The position numbers were made by a program, and so were the translations under genes. A model generated the notes under the pieces. That model had not been told where the DNA came from, did no database searches, and saw only the letters and a program-made list of their open reading frames with translations. From positions 1-64,000 of the forward strand of contig JADJSZ010000019.1 of NCBI GenBank assembly GCA_016711405.1: a DNA stretch of 64,000 nt, read 5' to 3'. This DNA comes from Candidatus Hadersleviella danica. GTDB lineage: Bacteria > Chloroflexota > Anaerolineae > Promineifilales > Promineifilaceae. Position 1 is the first letter of the stretch, and each line of letters opens with the position of its first letter. This document shows positions 36,239 through 45,126 of this stretch, piece after piece.

Positions 36239-38464
36239 TTACTTGACCACCAAAGGCAAGTAGACGGCCGTTTGCCCCCCACCCATCTCATATGCTACCA
36301 ACAACACAGGGCGATTGCCCTCCACGGGGTTTTCGCGGGTATCAAACCGCTTGGCCGTGTTGTTGAGCGTCTCATCCGCCTGCAACAGCCAGCCAAAATT
36401 GGCTGTGGGCGCATCGAGCCAGCTTTGCACATCGGCCACCAGTTCGGCCGATGACCAGAGATATGTTCCTTCCTCGCCTGCGGTTTGGCTGGCACTGGCG
36501 GTGGTTTCAAAATCGCCGCCGGGGGTTGCCCAGAGCGTCTCGGTGTAGAAGCGGTGGAGCCATGTGGCATCGTTGGCTTGGGCGGGTGCGCCGCCGCCCT
36601 CTTCGCCCGAAGCATCAGAGGTTCCTTCGCCCCAATCGGCCGTGAGCGGGTAGAGCGACACGGCCGTGGCCGTGGGAACCGAAGCGCGAGAAAGGTTCAG
36701 GATGAGCGTGGCGCTGACAATTTGCGCCCCAGCAGGCACGCTCCCCGCCACATCAAAGGCGAGCAAACCGCGCCGGCTGTTGCCGCCCGAGTTGTTGCCC
36801 ACGAAGAAGTATTGCCCCGCGCCGTTACTCAAAGAGCCTGTGCCATTCTCGTACAAGGTGTTGTCTTTCAGCGGCCAGAGGGTGATTTGCCCTTCTGTGC
36901 CAATGGTGATGCCAAAGGTGTCGGTGGCGGTGCTGGAGCCATTGTCGGCCGTGACCGTAATCATTTTGGCGCCGACCATGTTCCATGTGTAGCTGATGGC
37001 ATCACTTAAACTGGCACTGACGTGCTCGCTGGCCATTTGCCCATCCGCCCACCAACTGTAGGTGATGGGTAAGGTGGCGGAGAGGGGTGCGGCCGTGGCC
37101 GTGAAAGTGTAAACCCCCAACACATCGCCACTCGTCGGCCCACTGATGGCCACACTTTCCAGCGGCGTGGGGGGAGCTTCTTCAATCTCAATCGTCAACG
37201 TATCGCTGACCACGCCAAAGCCGTTGTCGGCCGTGATAGTGACCAGTTTGGCACCCGCCGTAGCCCATGTGAAGTCGATGTTGTCGCTCAGGCTGTTGCT
37301 ATTGGCGTGGGTCACGGGCAGTTGCTCATCCGCTTCCCATGTGTAGGTGATGGGGACGGTGGTGGAGAGGGGCGCGGCCGTGGCCGTAAAGGTGTAACCC
37401 ACCAATATATCGCCACTTGTCGCCCCACTGATGGTCACGCTGTCCAGCGGTGTGGGCGGAGCGTCTTCAATCTCAATCGTCAACGTATCGCTGACCACGC
37501 CCAAGCCGTTATCGGCCGTGACAGTGACCAGTTTGGTGCCTGTCGTGATCCATGTGAAGGCAATGTTGTCGCTCAGGCTGTTGCTACTGGCGTGGGTTAC
37601 GGGCAGTTGCTCAGCCGCTTCCCATGTGTAGGTGATGGGTAAGGTGGTGGAGATGGGTAAAACTGCGGCCGTAAAGGGAATGCTGGTGCTAGTTGTGCCC
37701 GTCAGTGGCCCTGTCAAAGCAATTTCAGCGGGGGCAACAGGAAGCAAATATTCAATGATGAGTTGCGGCCGATTGGCGGCCGTGCCGTGTTGCTGGCTGT
37801 CAAAGCGGCGGGCAGTGAGGCTCGTTACTTCATTGCCCAGCAACAGCCAGCCAAAATTGCTGGCGGGGGCATCCAGCCAACTTTGCACATCGGCCGCCAT
37901 GCCTGCGCTTTGCCATGTATAAGCCCCCAACCCTGTCACCATTTGGGTGGCACTGGCCATGCCCACAAAATCGCCGCCGGGGGTTGTCCATGCCGTGCTG
38001 GTGTAATTATTATGCGACCATGTCGCATCCCCTGCCGTAGCATCTGCCCCTGTCCCTTCTTGCCCTGAGGCATCGGAGGTGCCTTCTCCCCATGCGGCCG
38101 TGGCGGGGTGCAGGGCAATTGCCCGTGCATTGCCCGCCTCGCCGCCATTGACACGGGAGAGGTTGAGGCGCAGGGTGGCTGTCAAAATCGTGGCTCCCGC
38201 AGGGATGCTACCTGCCACATCGAAGGCGATGAGTGCCCGGCGGGCATTGTTGCTGTTGATGGGGCCTGTGTTGCCCACAAAAATGTGCTGGCCACGGCCG
38301 TTGCTCAAATCGCCGCTTTCTTCAAACAGGGTCGTGTCTAAGCTGGGGTTTAAGGTGGTGCTGGCCAAAATGGTGGTTGGCTCGGCCGCAACCGGCCGCA
38401 TGGCCGTGGCCACCAAACCCAACAACAAGCCCGCCATTAGAAATGGGAAGAGAATTTTTTTCAT
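36239..38464 (-). CDS. Secreted DNRLRE-domain protein with internal PKD/Ig-like repeats
   Basis: 741 residues. A signal peptide (FPFLMAGLLLGLVATAM, about 5-26) precedes a DNRLRE domain (about 30-245: DTTLFEESGDLSNGRGQH, ADVQSWLDAPASNFGWLL), three Ig/PKD-like repeats (about 250-535, with TFTATAAPLSTT, PITYTWEADEQ, VTADNG), and a second DNRLRE domain (about 545-720). The first two of the three repeats are nearly identical (285-bp period at 37161 and 37446), a recent duplication. The protein ends VYLPLVVK. DNRLRE domains occur in surface adhesins and some carbohydrate-active proteins; the precise role is unknown. Confidence 0.85.
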   Translation of the reverse strand: MKKILFPFLMAGLLLGLVATAMRPVAAEPTTILASTTLNPSLDTTLFEESGDLSNGRGQHIFVGNTGPINSNNARRALIAFDVAGSIPAGATILTATLRLNLSRVNGGEAGNARAIALHPATAAWGEGTSDASGQEGTGADATAGDATWSHNNYTSTAWTTPGGDFVGMASATQMVTGLGAYTWQSAGMAADVQSWLDAPASNFGWLLLGNEVTSLTARRFDSQQHGTAANRPQLIIEYLLPVAPAEIALTGPLTGTTSTSIPFTAAVLPISTTLPITYTWEAAEQLPVTHASSNSLSDNIAFTWITTGTKLVTVTADNGLGVVSDTLTIEIEDAPPTPLDSVTISGATSGDILVGYTFTATAAPLSTTVPITYTWEADEQLPVTHANSNSLSDNIDFTWATAGAKLVTITADNGFGVVSDTLTIEIEEAPPTPLESVAISGPTSGDVLGVYTFTATAAPLSATLPITYSWWADGQMASEHVSASLSDAISYTWNMVGAKMITVTADNGSSTATDTFGITIGTEGQITLWPLKDNTLYENGTGSLSNGAGQYFFVGNNSGGNSRRGLLAFDVAGSVPAGAQIVSATLILNLSRASVPTATAVSLYPLTADWGEGTSDASGEEGGGAPAQANDATWLHRFYTETLWATPGGDFETTASASQTAGEEGTYLWSSAELVADVQSWLDAPTANFGWLLQADETLNNTAKRFDTRENPVEGNRPVLLVAYEMGGGQTAVYLPLVVK

Positions 38465-38475
38465 GTGATTGTCCT

Positions 38476-38568
38476 TGTGAGGGGAAACTAAAAGTGAAAG
38501 GTGAAAGGTGAAAAGTGGGGTGCGTACATACTCCACCTCTCACTTTTCACCTTTCACTTTTAACTAAA
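38476..38568. repeat. Inverted AGTGAAA heptamer hairpin
   Basis: CTAAAAGTGAAAGGTGAAAG and ACCTTTCACTTTTAACTAAA face each other around GGTGCGTACATACTCC. It lies between two leftward genes. Confidence 0.9.
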
Positions 38569-38569
38569 A

Positions 38570-41028
38570 CTAACGCGCTCCCAACTGTGCCGCGATGCCG
38601 TGGCCAACCCAAACCTCATGGTCAAAGGTGCCGGGCGCGGCCGAGGCCACAAAATAGGTCACCCCTTGTACGGGCGGCCGTTTTTGTAGCTCTTGCCAGA
38701 ACTGCATGTACTCTCGCGCCTTGGTATTCCAATCATTGCCCAAGTTATCGCTTGCTTCCGTCACCCAAATTTGCTTGTTGGGGAAGCGGCGAATGTAATC
38801 ATCTACCAATGGAATACCCGAATCGGGGTGGGTCATCATGTTGAAGTGGGGATTAGACCAGTAGGAGTGCATCCCCAAGCCATCGGCCGCTTCGATAGAC
38901 GGCCGACATGCCTCCAAGAACGGCCGGTCAGCTTGTCGCAAATTGGGCGCATCTGGCCCCGGCGAGAGACCGGGGAAGATATAGCGCACATTGGGCAACT
39001 GCTGGCGGTATTTGCCCAGCACCTGCAACCACCATTGGTTAAAGGCACGGCCGTCAGCCCATGTGCTTTTCAGCCCTTCCACTGTCAGATTGGGTTCGTT
39101 GTGCAACTCCACCACCACATTTTTGCCCTGCAACGCGGCCAAGGTGCGTTTGGTGTCCCCAATCGTGTCGTTCACAAATTGGTCGGGGCTGATATTGCGG
39201 TTGCCAAAAGACAAGAAGGCGCGCACCACCCAATGGGCATTGGGATGGTCTTTGGCCAATTGCTGGATGGCGTTGGGGTCGTGGAAGGAGAGCACTTTAA
39301 TCATGCCGGGGCGCAACGCCTTGAATTCGGCAATTTCGGCGGCCGAAATATCGGGTGTGGCCGAGGCGTGGAGGCCGATGCGGGCTTGGCCTGTGAGGGG
39401 CATATCCACAGGCGGCGGCGGGGCGATGGGTGCGGGGTTCCGCCAGCGACGGCCGAGATGGGGGCGGTGGCGGGAACGGCCGTGCCAGCCGCCGCAGGAG
39501 CGTTCACCAAATTGGTGGCCACCCGCACAGGGATATATTCCCCTTGGGGTGCGCCCACGACCAACATCTCTACTCCAGCCGCTACAAAACCGATATTGGC
39601 TCCATCCCGGCGCGGTGCATCACGTAAGTTGATGCCGTATTGCCCCGGAATGGCCACGGAACCGCGCACGCTGGTCGCTGATGTAAACGCCCAGCCGGGG
39701 ATACTTTTTTCGGGTGGTGTGGGTTCGGTGATGGGAGGGGGGGGCGGAGCGGCGGCGGCGGCCGTGGCTCCAATCGGTTTGGGGGTTTGCACCTTGGGCG
39801 GGTTCGGCACAATGCTAATCATGTCGGTGCGGTCTACCAGCACAGGGGTGTAATCCCCATCCGCCTTGCCCGCAATGGTCACAACGGATAGCCCCTTCAC
39901 CACGCCGATTTGCGAACCAAACTCGTTCGGTTGTGCCCGCAGATTGATGCCGTATTGACCCACAACAGCCTTTTCGCCACGCAATTCCATGTATTGCGTC
40001 CAGCCCCAACCCAAGCACGTTGTCTCGCTGACCCCTGTGTGGGCGGACAGCACCCCAGCGGCAGGCTTGGGCGGCGAGGATTGCACCATGTTCACTTCGC
40101 CCACAAAATCGTTTCGCGCCGCTTTAACGGGGGTGTATTCGCCACTCACCGCGCCCGTAATGGTCACTTGCGCCCCGCCCTTCACCAAGCCAATTAAAAT
40201 ACCATCGCGGCGCGGGTCAGAGCGGAGGTTGATGCCGTATTGCCCGACTGTGGCGCGTACGCCACTGGCATCGGGGGTGATATAGGTGGTGAAAGCCCAG
40301 CCGTCTATGGTGGAAACCATCGGCGGGAATTCGGGGGCAGGTTTGGGCACGGGCGGCGTTTCGCCAATGGTAACAAGCGGGACATCTACGGGGTAGAACC
40401 CCTTTTGTTTGGCTCCTGTGATAACCATTACCCCCCCTTCGGGAACCACCGCCAGCCGTTGGGCATTTTGGTCGGCCGCGGCGCGCAAACTGATGCCGCC
40501 CGAATTGGCTTGCGCCAATTCCCCTTGCAGGGTAATGACCCATTCCGCTACCCAGCCCGATTTATAGGGGCCTGCGGGGCGGGTAAAGCCCATCAGGGGA
40601 GCCAAATAAGGGGTGGGGTCGGTGATGTTGCGGGGCCAATTGGGCACGGGGCGGGGGCCACGTAGCTCGAAATGGAGGTGGGGGCCAGAGCTGGCACCTG
40701 TGTTGCCCAATCGCCCAATTTCAGCCCCAGCCGCGACATTATCCCCCTGCTTGACAGCAAGGGTGTGTAAATGGCCATAGATGGTGGTATACCCATTGGC
40801 ATGTTGCACATAGGCGTGGTGGCCATAGCCATTGGCCTCGAAGCCTGTTTTGCTTACTTTGCCGGGTGCAACGGCATAAATTTTGGTGACCCCTTCTTGG
40901 CCTCCAAGGTCTATGCCCATATGGCCCGGTGTGCCAAATTTGGCGTAAAAGGCCGCGTTCACGCCAAATGGTTGGGTGATTTGGCGACTGTCGGCTGGCC
41001 AAACTTCTACTTTAAAGTCGTCACTCAT
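38570..41028 (-). CDS. M23 peptidase / SH3b-repeat / glycosidase-like fusion protein (frameshifted once)
   Basis: About 819 residues. The N-terminal M23 domain (residues 1-150) has HMGIDLGGQ, YTTIYGHLHTL and GPHLHFELRG with the zinc ligands. Four SH3b-type repeats follow, three with the shared line GQYGINLR. A Pro/Ala linker leads, after one missing C near 39435, to a TIM-barrel-like domain (IGLHASATPDISAAEIAEF, VVVELHNEPNL, GMHSYWSN, IWVTEASDNLGNDW) like GH39/GH5 clan glycosidases, with Glu in HNEPN as probable acid/base. No signal peptide is seen. It probably acts on cell wall or extracellular polysaccharide. Confidence 0.8.
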
Positions 41029-41117
41029 AGGTACTCCTTTTTTAGGGAAACTAAGGGGATTCGATAATGGTTACAGTCTAATAGATGGATAGGGGATTGT
41101 GCAAGGGGAGTTGGCGA

Positions 41118-43292
41118 TTATTTGTCGCCAACCAACGGGTAAAAATCGCCCGCCCCACGGCCGCCGACAACCACCTCCCAGCGGCGCAACGGCTCGGCCG
41201 CATCATAAAAGCCAATGATGAGCGGCAAGTCGGCCGCATGGACACCAGCGGGGAGCAGCAAAACGTGCATTTGCCAGAACAAATCGCCCACCTGCCACTG
41301 GTTGCTGGGCACATCCAACCTGTCATTTTGGGCGATGGGCACCCCGTCCGCACCGAGGAGTTGGGCGAAGAGGATTTGCTCGGCCGTGCCCGTGCCCTCG
41401 CCCACCACCTCCCACAATGTTTGCAAGCGCAATACCCCCTCCTCTTGGGTGGCGATGTGCCCCACAAGGCGCACCGTTTGGCCGAAGACGACGGCCGTTT
41501 CTGGCTCGGCCACGGCCGCTTGCCACCCCACCCGCACCTGCTCGGCGGAGGCGGTGTAAACCACAATGGGTTGGTCTATGTCGGTGGCGGGTTGGGGCAA
41601 GATGGTTACGGCCGCAAAATCGGCCATCAGCGGCTCCCATTCGGCCGCTGGTTGCGCCGCCCCCACAAAGATGACAGTGGGGTTATCGGCTCCACTGGGC
41701 AAGAGCAAGCTGTGTTGGCCGTTAAAAAACCGCTGAGTGCTGAGTGCTGAGTACTGAGTGCTGAGGAGGGCAATCGCTTGGGCGTGGTAGCGGCCGGGGG
41801 TGGCCACGGAGAACGCGGCCGAGGTGGGGGGCTGGTCGTTTAGGGAGTGGAGCGCGGTGACAACGGCCGCTTCATACTGCAAACGCACCTCGGGGTGATT
41901 CGCCCACTCCACGAAATACCCCTGCACCGTCTGCAACCCCATCAACCCGTACAACAAGCCAATGGCCAACCAACCAACAACGGGGACGGGGGATTGCGGA
42001 TTTTGGATTGCGGATTGCGGATTGGGGATTGCCTCGTCTCCCCTGCTCCCCTGCTCCCCTGCTCCCCTGCTCCCCCTCTCTTCCTCCCTCCCCCGCCACC
42101 CCAACGCCCAATCCAAGGCCAGCGCGGGGAGGATGAATAGCACGGGTTGCAAGCCGATGGCGCGGGGGACGCTCAGGGCACTGCCTGTGACCAGCACGGG
42201 GAGCAGGGCCAGCCCGAGCCAGAGCAAGGCCAAACTATGGGCGGGTTTGCGCCATTGCCAGAGCAGAATGAGGAGGCCAAACCCCGCCAGCCATGCAAAA
42301 AAGTTGGGCAGTAGCGGTTGCCCCGCGATGTTGTAGCGCCATGCGCTATCCCCTGCGCCGGGCACGACGAGGGAGCGCAGGGCGGCCGTGCTATTGGCCA
42401 GCAAGGGCGCAAAATCGCCCGCCCGCGCCGCCTCGATGGGTTGGGCGAGTTGGCTGATGCGGGCTTCGGCCGTGGGGGTTTGCCAGAGGTAGACGGCCAG
42501 CGGCGCGGCCGTGAGGGCGGCCACACCCAACAGGAGCAAGGTCGGCCGCCACGCCCGCGCCGCCCATGCGGGGGCGATGAGCCACCACGAGGCCACGGCC
42601 GCTGGGAACAGCACCCACAGCAGGCGAATGGGGAAGTAGGTGTAGGCGGCAAGGCCAAGCAAGAAACCCGCAAGGGGAATGGCGATTTTGGATTTTTGAT
42701 TTTGGATTTTTGATTTTGGATGGCTGACTAGCTGACTGGCTGACTGGCTGACTGGCTGACTGGCTACCCACCACCAGAGGAGAACGGCCGCTGTGAACAG
42801 GGTGGGCAGGGTGATGGAGCGCAGGGCGTGGCGAGCGGTCATCACAGCCCAGAAGTTGAGGGCGAAGGTGGCGAGGGTGAGTAGGGCGACGCGCTCGTTG
42901 AAGGCGCGGCGCACCCATGCGTAGCTAAGGGCGAGGAGGAGCAGGCTGAAATAGACGGCCGTCAGCCGCACGGCAAAGCCGCTGGGGCCGATGAGTGCCA
43001 TCACGGCGGCCGTGGCATAGTCGAAGAGGGGTTCGCGGCCGTTGGCGACGGCGATGTAAAGCGGCCGTGCCCCCTCCACAATCTCCCACGCCGTCAGCCC
43101 ATGCACCGCCTCGTCATGGGTCAGCCCCGGCGGAACAGTGGCCAAACCGCCCAAACGCAAAAAAACGGCCAGCAACAGAATTGCCAGCCGCCACAAATGG
43201 TTATTCGTTATTCGTGTATTGGTTATTGGTTTATTGGTGTATGGGTTTACTGGTGTATTCTCATTCCGCATTCCGCATTCCTCATTCCGCAA
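41118..43292 (-). CDS. GT-C membrane glycosyltransferase (GT39/ArnT-like) with in-frame repeat arrays
   Basis: 724 residues, open without a break. The catalytic loop PPGLTHDEAVHG follows the first helix (about 35-50), and about ten more membrane helices run to residue 450. A soluble C-terminal region follows. Three stretches do not belong to the family and are read from tandem arrays: residues 178-204 (SQPVSQSASQLVS, KSKIQNQKSKI), 402-437 (RGSRGAGEQGSRG, IPNPQSAIQNPQS) and 509-521 (LLSTQYSALSTQ). The first 30 residues are also array-coded, so the true start is unclear (a TTG at 43196 is possible). It likely transfers a sugar from a polyprenyl carrier. Confidence 0.82.
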   Translation of the reverse strand: MRNEECGMRNENTPVNPYTNKPITNTRITNNHLWRLAILLLAVFLRLGGLATVPPGLTHDEAVHGLTAWEIVEGARPLYIAVANGREPLFDYATAAVMALIGPSGFAVRLTAVYFSLLLLALSYAWVRRAFNERVALLTLATFALNFWAVMTARHALRSITLPTLFTAAVLLWWWVASQPVSQSASQLVSHPKSKIQNQKSKIAIPLAGFLLGLAAYTYFPIRLLWVLFPAAVASWWLIAPAWAARAWRPTLLLLGVAALTAAPLAVYLWQTPTAEARISQLAQPIEAARAGDFAPLLANSTAALRSLVVPGAGDSAWRYNIAGQPLLPNFFAWLAGFGLLILLWQWRKPAHSLALLWLGLALLPVLVTGSALSVPRAIGLQPVLFILPALALDWALGWRGREEERGSRGAGEQGSRGDEAIPNPQSAIQNPQSPVPVVGWLAIGLLYGLMGLQTVQGYFVEWANHPEVRLQYEAAVVTALHSLNDQPPTSAAFSVATPGRYHAQAIALLSTQYSALSTQRFFNGQHSLLLPSGADNPTVIFVGAAQPAAEWEPLMADFAAVTILPQPATDIDQPIVVYTASAEQVRVGWQAAVAEPETAVVFGQTVRLVGHIATQEEGVLRLQTLWEVVGEGTGTAEQILFAQLLGADGVPIAQNDRLDVPSNQWQVGDLFWQMHVLLLPAGVHAADLPLIIGFYDAAEPLRRWEVVVGGRGAGDFYPLVGDK
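41731..41765. repeat. AGTGCTG array inside the GT-C gene
   Basis: Five degenerate 7-bp units (GCTGAGTGCTGAGTGCTGAG) within the open frame. Confidence 0.9.
41990..42090. repeat. GGATTGC and CTCCCCTG arrays inside the GT-C gene
   Basis: ATTGCGGATTTTGGATTGCG 7-bp units are followed by four CTCCCCTG 8-bp units. Both are translated in-frame in the minus-strand protein. Confidence 0.9.
42681..42765. repeat. TTTTGGA and CTGACTGG arrays inside the GT-C gene
   Basis: GATTTTGGATTTTTGATTTT units followed by about five CTGACTGG 8-bp units, in-frame. Confidence 0.9.
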
Positions 43293-43297
43293 TCCTA
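43195..43297. repeat. Arrays at the 5' end of the GT-C gene
   Basis: TTATTCGTTATTCGTGTATT units pass into TGGTTTATTGGTGTATGGG and GCATTCCGCATTCCTCATTC units. They are open in frame as an Asn/Thr-rich N-terminus. Confidence 0.85.
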
Positions 43298-45073
43298 TTA
43301 TTGAATCTCAACCACCACCCCCGCCTCTGCCCAATTGTAGAGCAATTCGATTTGGCCATCCCCTACCAAAATACAGCCATAGGTGACAGGTGTGCCCAAG
43401 CTGTTTGTCCACAGCAATTGCGAGCCGTTGCGGGTGGGGAAACCGTGGAAGCCGTTCATAAAGTCGTTGCCGGGCACGGGGCGGTAAATGCCCATGAAAT
43501 AGGGCATCCACAAATCCCAGTTGCCTGCGTAGGCGGTGGGTTCGTGGGTTTGCACTTGGTACACGCCGGGCGAGGTGGGGCTGGTGGCAATGCCTGTGCT
43601 AATGGCCCATTCCCAGACCAGATCGCCATTTTCATAGGCCCACATTCTCTGTTGGGGGATGCTGATGACGATGCGTTTGTGGGGCACGACGGGCAGGGGC
43701 AGGAAGACATCGGCCGAGGGCACATTGAGAACCTGCCCGACGAACAGCGCATCTACACCCGCGTTGGCTTGCTGGAGCCACGGGTAGGGCAGGCCGTAAT
43801 CGCGGGCGATGCTGGAGAAGGTTTCGCCTGCTTGGACGGTGTGTTGGCGGTCGCGATGATAGATGCGGAGCGGCACGGCCGCCTCCACCCCACCCCCCAA
43901 TTGCCCCAAAACGAGTTGCTGGATGCTTTGGTGCGCCTCTTCTTCATTGACATAACGCGCATCGCCCAGAACGGCCACCTGCTGTTGCAAGTAGCTGGTC
44001 ACGGCCGTACCCGCCACCGCCCATTGCAAGCCGATTTTGGCCGTAGTCACAGTCAGCCATGTCGCCCACTGGTCGGCAGGCAGGGGCCAGCTCTCCCATG
44101 TGCCCGCAATCGGGTCGAAGAGGGGCAGGGCAAGTTCGGCCGTCAGTTGGGCGTTGGTTTGGGCGACGAGTTCTGCGGTGCTGGGGATGGCGGGCGGGAC
44201 GGCCGCCATGACAAGAGGCACACGGCCGTTTTGAACCATTTCGGCCGCATTGGCTTGCACCCATTGACGGGTCGCGGCCACATCCAAGGCGCGGCCGGGC
44301 GAGGAGGGGGTGGCCACGAGGCGGCCGTTTTCCAGCCGCACCCCTGCGTCGAGCGGGCTAACAGCCAGTTGGGGGGCGATTTGCGCCAAATACGCTTCGG
44401 TAACGGCCGCATCCAGCCCCCACACAGGGGCGACGTTTGCCCCATTGCCCAAAAATTCCCACAGGGCGGCCCAATCGGTCGTTTGGCTCCATGCGGCGGC
44501 GGATTGCGCCGTGGCGGGGGCATCTAGCACCAGCCCCAGTTGGGCGGGGGTGGTGGTGATGGTTTGGGTGGGGCCTTGCAGGGTGATGGGTTTGCTGGCC
44601 CACTCGCGGGCGAGGAGTTCGGCCGCGCTATCGGCCGTTTCGCCTGCCAGCGGGATGCCCAGAACTTGCACGCCGGGCAAAATGCGCCCTTGCACCTGCC
44701 AGCTAAACATCAGCCAGCCGATAAGGGCAATGGCCACGGCCGCGCTGGCCACGGCACTGAGGATGAGCAACCACCAGCCAAAGCGCAAAAATCGGCGCCA
44801 CAAACTCGGCCGTGGCGGAGCGGAAATGTAGAGAGGGTGGAGGAGAGGGCATGGGATTGAGGAATGCGGAATGCGGAATAACGAGTAACCAGTAACCAAT
44901 AACTCCCATAGCCTACCATAAATGGGCGTAGGTTTCTGGACGGTGTGGCCTACGGGAAGGGTACGCGGCCGTGAAAGAGGGGGAATTGGTTTTGGATGGG
45001 GGATTTTTGATTTTGGGTTTGGGATTAAGAGGTCATTCAAGACGGCCGTGGGCGTGTTACAATTCTGAATCAA
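43298..45073 (-). CDS. Membrane-anchored L,D-transpeptidase with PG_binding_4-like and LysM domains
   Basis: The open frame is 591 residues, but the first 85 include array-coded segments (IPNPKSKIPHP, FRIPHSSIP), so the real start is later, perhaps a TTG at 44803. A membrane helix (WWLILSAVASAAVAIALIGW) is followed by VanW/PG_binding_4-like repeats (VQVLGIPLAGETADSAAELL, GLDAAVTEAYLAQIAPQL), a LysM domain (HTVQAGETFSSIARDYGLPY) and a YkuD domain (IVISIPQQRMWAYENGDLVW). The His in GFHGFPTRNG and the Cys in VTYGCILV are present, but the usual SHGC is TYGC. It would cross-link or anchor cell-wall peptides outside the membrane. Confidence 0.82.
   Translation of the reverse strand: MIQNCNTPTAVLNDLLIPNPKSKIPHPKPIPPLSRPRTLPVGHTVQKPTPIYGRLWELLVTGYSLFRIPHSSIPCPLLHPLYISAPPRPSLWRRFLRFGWWLLILSAVASAAVAIALIGWLMFSWQVQGRILPGVQVLGIPLAGETADSAAELLAREWASKPITLQGPTQTITTTPAQLGLVLDAPATAQSAAAWSQTTDWAALWEFLGNGANVAPVWGLDAAVTEAYLAQIAPQLAVSPLDAGVRLENGRLVATPSSPGRALDVAATRQWVQANAAEMVQNGRVPLVMAAVPPAIPSTAELVAQTNAQLTAELALPLFDPIAGTWESWPLPADQWATWLTVTTAKIGLQWAVAGTAVTSYLQQQVAVLGDARYVNEEEAHQSIQQLVLGQLGGGVEAAVPLRIYHRDRQHTVQAGETFSSIARDYGLPYPWLQQANAGVDALFVGQVLNVPSADVFLPLPVVPHKRIVISIPQQRMWAYENGDLVWEWAISTGIATSPTSPGVYQVQTHEPTAYAGNWDLWMPYFMGIYRPVPGNDFMNGFHGFPTRNGSQLLWTNSLGTPVTYGCILVGDGQIELLYNWAEAGVVVEIQ
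44850..44912. repeat. GGAATGC and TAACCAG arrays
   Basis: GAGGAATGCGGAATGCGGAA units followed by AACGAGTAACCAGTAACC units, within the extended N-terminal frame of the transpeptidase. Confidence 0.8.
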
Positions 45074-45126
45074 TAACCATTCACAAAGGATTCAGCAAAC
45101 GATAACAACACAACAGTTCACCATTC

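Noticed and set aside
42995..44527. 510-codon plus-strand frame opposite the L,D-transpeptidase
   Set aside because: A shadow frame; the minus strand shows LysM and YkuD motifs.
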